Shown here: positions 15,576 to 19,294 of the stretch, in pieces
How positions within the stretch are numbered: the stretch's first letter is position 1
How the letters are laid out: every line of letters starts with the position of its first letter
The notes under the pieces: model-generated
Seen by the model: only the letters and a program-made list of their open reading frames with translations
What the model was told of the DNA's origin: nothing
Database searches by the model: none
Source of the DNA: Fibrobacter sp. UBA1313
GTDB lineage: Bacteria; Fibrobacterota; Fibrobacteria; Fibrobacterales; Fibrobacteraceae
NCBI GenBank assembly: GCA_002307115.1
Contig: DBTP01000085.1
Coordinates: 1 to 19,294, forward strand
Direction: 5' to 3'
Length of the DNA stretch: 19,294 bases
Made by a program: the position numbers and the translations under genes

Positions 15576-16193
15576 TTAAAGCTTGCCACAAATGGGGCAA
15601 GCTTTTTTGTCGTGCTTCACGGCCTTGCAATATTCACGACCAAAATAAATCATTTGTAAATGTCTTTTTTCCCATTCTTCTTTAGGGAAGAGCGTCTTCA
15701 AATCTTTTTCAGTTTTGACAACCGTGGTGCCATCGCTCAAACCCCAACGCGCGGCAAGTCGGTGAATATGTGTATCAACGGGGAACGCCGGAACCTTAAA
15801 TGCATGAACCATCACCACACTTGCCGTTTTATGACCCACACCGGGGAGCCTTTCTAATTCCTCAAAAGTGTGAGGAACTTTACCCCCGAATTCAGTCACT
15901 AACATTTTAGACAGTTCCACAATATGTTTGCTTTTGGAAGGAGCAAGACCGCAGGGGCGAACGATCGCTTCTACAGTCTCTTGTTTTTGTTTGCTCATTT
16001 TCTGTGGTGTGTTGGCCAATGCAAATAAATGGGGGGTTACCAGATTTACTCGCTTGTCAGTACATTGCGCGCTCAAAAGTACGGCAATTAACAGTGTATA
16101 AGTATCCTTATGATCCAATGGAATGGCTGGTGCAGGATAAAGAGAATCAAGCACTTGGGAAATAAGTGCGATCTTTTTTTTAACCGATATCAT
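15576..16193 (-). CDS. nth: Endonuclease III-like DNA glycosylase/AP lyase
   Basis: A 205-aa base-excision-repair enzyme that removes oxidised pyrimidines and cuts the abasic site. Seen: AVLLSAQCTDKRVN, the helix-hairpin-helix LPGVGHKTA with the Schiff-base Lys122, and VDTHIHR with catalytic Asp140. The C-terminal iron-sulphur region is not canonical. Cys189, Cys199 and Cys202 are present, but the spacing is C-x9-C-x2-C and the protein ends GKL before a fourth Cys (E. coli Nth is C-x6-C-x2-C-x5-C). A [4Fe-4S] cluster therefore may be absent or differently bound. ATG 16193 has AGG seven nt upstream, overlapping the cysE stop. It follows cysE by eight bp, so it is probably cotranscribed. Confidence 0.94.
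   Translation of the reverse strand: MISVKKKIALISQVLDSLYPAPAIPLDHKDTYTLLIAVLLSAQCTDKRVNLVTPHLFALANTPQKMSKQKQETVEAIVRPCGLAPSKSKHIVELSKMLVTEFGGKVPHTFEELERLPGVGHKTASVVMVHAFKVPAFPVDTHIHRLAARWGLSDGTTVVKTEKDLKTLFPKEEWEKRHLQMIYFGREYCKAVKHDKKACPICGKL
15578..15608 (+). terminator. Strong intrinsic terminator of the hom-uxs cluster, inside the nth gene
   Basis: AAAGCTTGCC (15578-15587) pairs perfectly with GGCAAGCTTT (15596-15605) around an 8-nt loop, and the T-run goes on to 15608. It lies 63 bp past the uxs stop. The whole hairpin falls in the last codons of the convergent nth gene (Ala-Cys-Pro-Ile-Cys-Gly-Lys-Leu-stop on the minus strand). Confidence 0.88.
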
Positions 16194-16201
16194 GGATTTA
16201 C

Positions 16202-16990
16202 CTATTGTGCATCGCGGGTAAAGTCTTGCTGCATTTGTAGGCTTGGCATGTCATTAGAAGGGTGCCCGACTTTCACGGCGGGGACACCCGCAAATGTGGT
16301 GTGCGGAGGCACATTATCCACTACGACCGCTCCAGCGCCAATTTTAGCCCCTTTGCCAATGCGAATATTGCCCAACAATTGTGCATGAGCTCCAAGCATC
16401 ACACCATCACCAATTTTGGGGTGACGATCGCCCGTTTCGTTGCCGGTACCACCAAGAGTAACGCCGTGAAGGAAGGATACATCATTACCGACTTTGGCCG
16501 TTTCTCCGATGACCACGTTCGTTGCATGATCCATCAAAATGCCATGTCCTATTTTTGCTGCGGGGTGAATATCCACCGAAAATTTACGACTAATAATACT
16601 TTGTAGCATTTTCGCAGGGAAAGAGCGACCTTCCCCCCAGAGTGCGTGTGCGACGCGGTATGCTTGTATTGCTTGGAAACCTTTGAAAAACAGCAGGGGT
16701 TCGAGATAGGATTTGCAGGCAGGGTCACGTTCTACCACCGCTTCCAGATCATAAATGGCATCAGAAAGTAGCGTGGGGCATTTTTTATAGGCCTCTTGAA
16801 ATAAAGCTTCAAGTTCAGGGCGTTTAGTCACTTCACCTGCGAGTTGGCACGCAAGAGTGACGGCAAGAATTTCCGCAAAAGATTCACGAGAAAGAATTTG
16901 TTCTTCGAGAATGGACTTTGAAAGGGGTTCTGTATTGACGAGAGCGACGGCTTCTTTGCAGAGTTGTTGCTGAATTTCTTTAGCTTGCAC
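16202..16990 (-). CDS. cysE: Serine O-acetyltransferase
   Basis: Acetylates serine to O-acetylserine, the acceptor for sulphide in cysteine synthesis. It has 262 aa: an alpha-helical N-terminal part, then a left-handed beta-helix of hexapeptide repeats. Seen: FFKGFQAIQAYRVAH; VDIHPAAKIGHGILMDHAT, with Asp140 and His155 matching the E. coli catalytic pair; VIGETAKVG; GVTLGGTGNETGDRHPKIG with His190; and the final turns KGAKIGAGAVVVDNVPPHTTFAGVPA. The short polar tail after the helix is where feedback by cysteine usually acts. The start is GTG 16990 with AGGAG six nt upstream. It sits between the 120-aa unknown gene (14 bp upstream) and nth (8 bp downstream). Confidence 0.97.
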   Translation of the reverse strand: MQAKEIQQQLCKEAVALVNTEPLSKSILEEQILSRESFAEILAVTLACQLAGEVTKRPELEALFQEAYKKCPTLLSDAIYDLEAVVERDPACKSYLEPLLFFKGFQAIQAYRVAHALWGEGRSFPAKMLQSIISRKFSVDIHPAAKIGHGILMDHATNVVIGETAKVGNDVSFLHGVTLGGTGNETGDRHPKIGDGVMLGAHAQLLGNIRIGKGAKIGAGAVVVDNVPPHTTFAGVPAVKVGHPSNDMPSLQMQQDFTRDAQ

Positions 16991-17004
16991 GAAAACTCCT
17001 ACGA

Positions 17005-17367
17005 TTATTTCGCAAATTTAGGTAATTTCGGGAGAAAGCCCTTGGTGCGAAGCGTTTCAATGATCTTCAATGCCTCTTTCTCACTGACTTTGGGTATAAT
17101 ATCTACAATTTCTTGAGGAATTCGCTGCAGTGGGCGATATTCATAGGGAATTGCTTGGAGGCTGGATAATTCCCAAGCGACACATACTTTTTGAAAAAAA
17201 AACAACCAAGGAAAAGAATCCCTTGGCTGTAATCGAAATTGAGCTGGTTTATGACCATCTCGACCTTCTAATAGAACACCACCATCTTCAAATACTTGGA
17301 CAACCTTGACAAGTCGCCGCCTCTCTTGGGTGCTACTTTGAGGAGGAATTTCTAAGACTATTTCCAT
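17005..17367 (-). CDS. Hypothetical protein, 120 aa
   Basis: I do not recognise this protein. The first half appears beta-rich (RRLVKVVQVFEDGGVLLEG, then FRLQPRDSFPWLFFF). The second half is helical and basic, with EIVDIIPKVSEKEALKIIETL and a KLPKFAK end. There is no signal peptide or membrane segment. It is encoded 14 bp ahead of cysE and 19 bp after a 46-codon small gene on the same strand, so it is probably in one transcript with them. ATG 17367 has only a poor ribosome site (GAGCGG directly before ATG), which may mean translational coupling to the small gene. A T9 run in codons for Leu-Phe-Phe-Phe is present. The dense spacing argues it is real. Confidence 0.7.
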   Translation of the reverse strand: MEIVLEIPPQSSTQERRRLVKVVQVFEDGGVLLEGRDGHKPAQFRLQPRDSFPWLFFFQKVCVAWELSSLQAIPYEYRPLQRIPQEIVDIIPKVSEKEALKIIETLRTKGFLPKLPKFAK

Positions 17368-17386
17368 CCGCTCAAAATAGCAAAAC

Positions 17387-17527
17387 CTAAGCGGCTTGAA
17401 CCTCTCTTTGAATCTGAAGATACTGATAGGTCGAAATAGCTGTGATTTTAAGTATCAATTCCTTATCGATGCCTGCACGGATGAGTGCCTTGGCATAATT
17501 CATTATGTAACTACGTTGCTTTTCCAT
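17387..17527 (-). CDS. Small protein, 46 aa, with strong Shine-Dalgarno
   Basis: On the minus strand, AAGGAGG followed by CAT leads to ATG 17527 and a 46-codon frame ending at TAG (17389-17387). The product begins MEKQRSYIMNYAKAL, contains RAGIDKELILKITAIS and ends in REVQAA. It is a highly helical peptide with no membrane segment. The pattern of a helix, Gly-x-Asp, then KELILKIT resembles the short helix-turn-helix-like tails at the C-termini of Rpn/PD-(D/E)XK transposase-type proteins; this is only a resemblance. An in-frame ATG at 17545 would give 52 aa but has no ribosome site, and the frame is closed by TAG at 17569. The Shine-Dalgarno is very good but only three nt from ATG 17527. The next gene starts 19 bp downstream. 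Confidence 0.62.
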   Translation of the reverse strand: MEKQRSYIMNYAKALIRAGIDKELILKITAISTYQYLQIQREVQAA

Positions 17528-17530
17528 ATG

Positions 17531-17537
17531 CCTCCTT
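17531..17537 (-). promoter_or_regulatory. Shine-Dalgarno AAGGAGG for the small gene
   Basis: A seven-base perfect match to the anti-Shine-Dalgarno, among the strongest ribosome sites in the window. It is what supports the 46-codon gene over the overlapping plus-strand frame. Spacing to ATG 17527 is short (three nt). Confidence 0.6.
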
Positions 17538-17571
17538 TCTTTCATAAAACTAACATAAAAGAGAGCCTAAT

Positions 17572-17593
17572 GCGAAATTTGCGCAATTTACGC
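17572..17593. promoter_or_regulatory. 22-bp near-perfect dyad upstream of the small gene, possible operator
   Basis: GCG-A-AA-T-TTGCGCAA-T-TT-A-CGC is symmetric over 22 bp, broken only by two symmetric pairs of mismatches. It is centred about 55 bp before ATG 17527, where a repressor or activator of the small gene/cysE/nth unit could bind. No protein that binds it can be named from this window. Confidence 0.4.
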
Positions 17594-17683
17594 AAGGCAA
17601 AACGGTGGCGCGAAAATTGGTAACGCTATGGTAAACATAAAGTTACATTCGTTTTGACCTATTCCAGATTGGAATATATCGGG

Positions 17684-18466
17684 CTAGAGTGCTCGGCGAA
17701 TATCTCCCAATACAGGAAACGCTTTTCTCACAGCGAGAACGTTTTCTACTTCAAGCTCAACCACGAGCACACATTCATTGGTGCCCGCTTCAGCAATAAT
17801 TTCTCCCGAAGGTCCAATGACTAGGGAGCCACCGTCATAAGTTTCTTCGGCATCTTTGCCTACACGGTTCACACCCAGAACATAACACTGATTTTCAATG
17901 GCGCGCGCCTGAAGAAGCACTTTCCAATGGAGGGCTCTCTTCGCAGGCCAGGACGCAGCTACCGTGAAAACTTCGGCACCCAATGAGGTTGCTTCTCTGA
18001 ACTCTTCTGGGAAACGCAAATCGTAACAAATGAACGGCGAAACGATAAGCTTTTTGAAAGGGTATAGGACAACAGAGGTCCCTCCCACAAAATTTTTTTT
18101 CTCTGCAGCAAAAGGATGCAATTTGTAGAAACTCGCAAGGGGTGTTGCTGTATATGGAGCATAGACGCCTACAAAATTACGAAACGGACTCCATTGTGAA
18201 TCAATGCCTCCCCCTTGAATGAGGCATCCTGTTTCGTCAGCCAAAGACTGCAAAAAGACCGCCGTCTCTCCAGAGTCTGATGCGGCAAAGGATTCACTGA
18301 GTCCATCCAATTTGTCTGTCTCGAAGCCAGTGCCAAACATTTCGGGGAGCACAATTAAGCTCCCTTGCTCTAGAGATGTTTTTGATAATAATCTTTGGAC
18401 GGATCCAAAATTCTGCATTTTGTCTCGTGAGACGATATTCATCTGAACTAAGTACACTTTTGCCAT
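17684..18466 (-). CDS. Carbon-nitrogen hydrolase, omega-amidase (Nit2/YafV) type
   Basis: A 260-aa nitrilase-superfamily enzyme. The Glu-Lys-Cys triad is visible: LPEMFGTGF with Glu42, FYKLHPF with Lys115, and ICYDLRFPE with Cys147. NQCYVLGVNRVG, DGGSLVIGPSGEI and VLGDIRR follow as expected. It is closest in style to Nit2/YafV omega-amidases, which hydrolyse alpha-ketoglutaramate or alpha-ketosuccinamate formed by glutamine/asparagine transaminases and so repair metabolites in the cytosol; the MTHFP-like FEKLHPF motif is seen as YKLHPF. Other amidases of the superfamily cannot be excluded. ATG 18466 has no evident Shine-Dalgarno. The divergent receptor gene starts only 37 bp away. Confidence 0.88.
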   Translation of the reverse strand: MAKVYLVQMNIVSRDKMQNFGSVQRLLSKTSLEQGSLIVLPEMFGTGFETDKLDGLSESFAASDSGETAVFLQSLADETGCLIQGGGIDSQWSPFRNFVGVYAPYTATPLASFYKLHPFAAEKKNFVGGTSVVLYPFKKLIVSPFICYDLRFPEEFREATSLGAEVFTVAASWPAKRALHWKVLLQARAIENQCYVLGVNRVGKDAEETYDGGSLVIGPSGEIIAEAGTNECVLVVELEVENVLAVRKAFPVLGDIRRAL

Positions 18467-18503
18467 ATTCCAAAAGTATAATTTTTATATTTTGGCAAAG
18501 CCT
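18467..18503. promoter_or_regulatory. 37-bp divergent start region with AT-rich dyad
   Basis: Only 37 bp separate the two divergent start codons. It contains a dyad: CCAAAA (18470-18475), G, TATAA (18477-18481), TTT, TTATA (18485-18489), TTTTGG (18490-18495). TATAAT at 18477-18482 on the plus strand and TATACT at 18475-18480 on the minus strand could be overlapping -10 boxes. TTGCCA sequences lie on either side but at poor spacing (11 or 12 bp). The dyad could equally be a binding site. Confidence 0.45.
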
Positions 18504-19294
18504 ATGCTCAAACGCCTTTTTTATTGTATTTGTCTGTTTTTGCCAATGTTGGCTATTGCTGCTCCGACGGTTCTCTTGGGTGTTGCCCTAGAAGCCGATA
18601 CAGACCGCCCTATTCCGTATGTGGAGGTTTCTTACCAGTCTGGGAAGATGCTGGGGAAAACCAATGCGCAAGGGCGTATTGATTTCACCGTAGATTCTAG
18701 AAATGCGAGTCTTGTTTTTAAGAAAGAAGGTTACGATAGTCTTTCTGTTTCTTTGCAAGATTTTTCGGATTTAATGGACGTGGTGGTGGTTATGCATCCC
18801 AACGTTCGCAATCTGGGGCAGAGCACTGTGGTGGGGGGTGGTGAAGTTATTAAATGGGAAAACCCCAGCCATGTGAGTGTGGAAAAATTGGAAGACGTGG
18901 CGGGGATGCGCTTTGATCTTGCCGAACTGTTGAGTCAGGTAGAAGGGGTGTCTGGTCAGCGCGATTTTTCGAATGAACTTTATTATGATGGTTCCCGCGC
19001 AGAAGAAGTGGGGTATCATTTGGGGCGTTTACGCATTCCAAATATGCGTCACTTGGATGTTGGGTTCCCTGGAAATTTGTCTGTGATCAATCCACACATG
19101 CTTCGTGGAGTAGAAATTAATGACCATTATGGCACGGGGCCTCTGGGACAAGGACTCGCCACTTCGGTGCAGTATCAACCCGAAGTTTTAACGGGTGAAG
19201 ATTTTGAATTACAACTTTCGGCAGGCACTACGGTTCGTGAAATAACGGTGGGCGGCCCTTGGCTGTTTTGGGATTCTTTCCGTTTTAGTTATCG
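18504..19294 (+). CDS. TonB-dependent-receptor-like outer-membrane protein, 5' part (cut by window end)
   Basis: The frame is open from ATG 18504 through base 19294 (263 complete codons) with no stop, so the gene runs past the window. It begins with a signal peptide (KRLFYCICLFLPMLAIAA). A carboxypeptidase-regulatory-like beta-sandwich follows (about 22-95; PIPYVEVSYQSG, KTNAQGRIDFTV, LVFKKEGYDSLSV), then a plug-like domain (about 120-235; FDLAELLSQVEGVS, ELYYDGSRAEEVGYHLG, VINPHMLRGVEIN, YGTGPLGQGLA). The start of a barrel-like beta region comes last. This is the architecture of SusC-like or related TonB-dependent proteins, normally importing glycans, siderophores or other ligands. The barrel and any substrate clue are outside the window. 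The start has only a weak ribosome site. Confidence 0.85.
   Translation, partial: MLKRLFYCICLFLPMLAIAAPTVLLGVALEADTDRPIPYVEVSYQSGKMLGKTNAQGRIDFTVDSRNASLVFKKEGYDSLSVSLQDFSDLMDVVVVMHPNVRNLGQSTVVGGGEVIKWENPSHVSVEKLEDVAGMRFDLAELLSQVEGVSGQRDFSNELYYDGSRAEEVGYHLGRLRIPNMRHLDVGFPGNLSVINPHMLRGVEINDHYGTGPLGQGLATSVQYQPEVLTGEDFELQLSAGTTVREITVGGPWLFWDSFRFSY

Noticed and set aside
17194..17202. T9 run (coding strand) in the 120-aa unknown gene as a programmed frameshift site
   Set aside because: Unlike dnaX, the frame after insertion of one T does not stop soon, and no alternative product is suggested.
17396..17623. 75-codon plus-strand frame between the 120-aa unknown gene and the nitrilase, including the short peptide MRNLRNLRKAK...
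   Set aside because: It starts at TTG without a ribosome site, overlaps the better-supported minus-strand small gene and leads to no plus-strand gene. Its RNLRNLR repeat is explained by the 22-bp dyad.
17660..17676. TATTCC/GGAATA hairpin after the nitrilase gene as a terminator
   Set aside because: Six-bp, AT-rich stem with no T-run in the direction of the nitrilase transcript.
1..19294. CRISPR array, tRNA or rRNA gene, prophage, insertion sequence, or defence system
   Set aside because: No regularly spaced repeats, no cloverleaf or rRNA-like sequence, and no transposase, integrase or known defence protein could be recognised in any frame.

Overview
The window looks like a chromosomal segment of a Gram-negative, anaerobe-type bacterium. 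It carries a TonB-dependent-receptor-like gene with a signal peptide, undecaprenyl-phosphate sugar transferases, a CysE, and ThiH rather than a ThiO-type enzyme. Base composition is roughly balanced and coding is dense. The style of several proteins (DnaX, Nth, the sugar transferases) would suit Fibrobacterota or a related FCB-group lineage. That placement is an impression from sequence style, not a proven assignment.

Layout. (1) 1-783: 3' part of thiH on the plus strand. (2) 884-2559: an AT-rich pair on the minus strand, a LysE/RhtB-type exporter followed by a secreted polysaccharide-deacetylase-like protein with an altered metal site; it may be acquired DNA. (3) 2738-7533: minus-strand information-processing block pheT, dnaX, ybaB, closed by an intrinsic terminator. 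dnaX carries a ten-A run after which both other frames stop at once, the hallmark of a slippage site that makes a short gamma form beside tau. (4) 7773-8850: ilvE with a strong terminator. (5) 8886-10055 (minus): a sugar-1-phosphate transferase with a degenerate GGDEF-like front half. (6) 10147-15514 (plus): a tightly packed cluster of homoserine dehydrogenase (hom), a membrane polyprenyl glycosylphosphotransferase, nadC, coaX and UDP-glucuronate decarboxylase. The last four are joined by overlapping stop and start codons. Its terminator lies inside the 3' end of the convergent nth gene. (7) 15576-17527 (minus): a probable operon of an unlisted 46-codon gene, a 120-aa unknown protein, cysE and nth. 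(8) 17684-18466 (minus): a nitrilase-family omega-amidase-like gene, separated by only 37 bp from a divergent, truncated TonB-dependent-receptor-like gene (18504-end).

How the genes fit together: the window is mainly housekeeping metabolism (thiamine, branched-chain and threonine/methionine amino acids, cysteine, NAD, CoA), replication and translation, and DNA repair. Surface-polysaccharide functions are interleaved: two priming transferases on either side of hom, and a UDP-xylose-forming enzyme. I see no phage, transposase, CRISPR array or defence cassette. The most unusual items are the dnaX slippage site, the terminator encoded inside nth, the small gene at 17387-17527, the GGDEF-like/sugar-transferase fusion and the 37-bp divergent promoter region.
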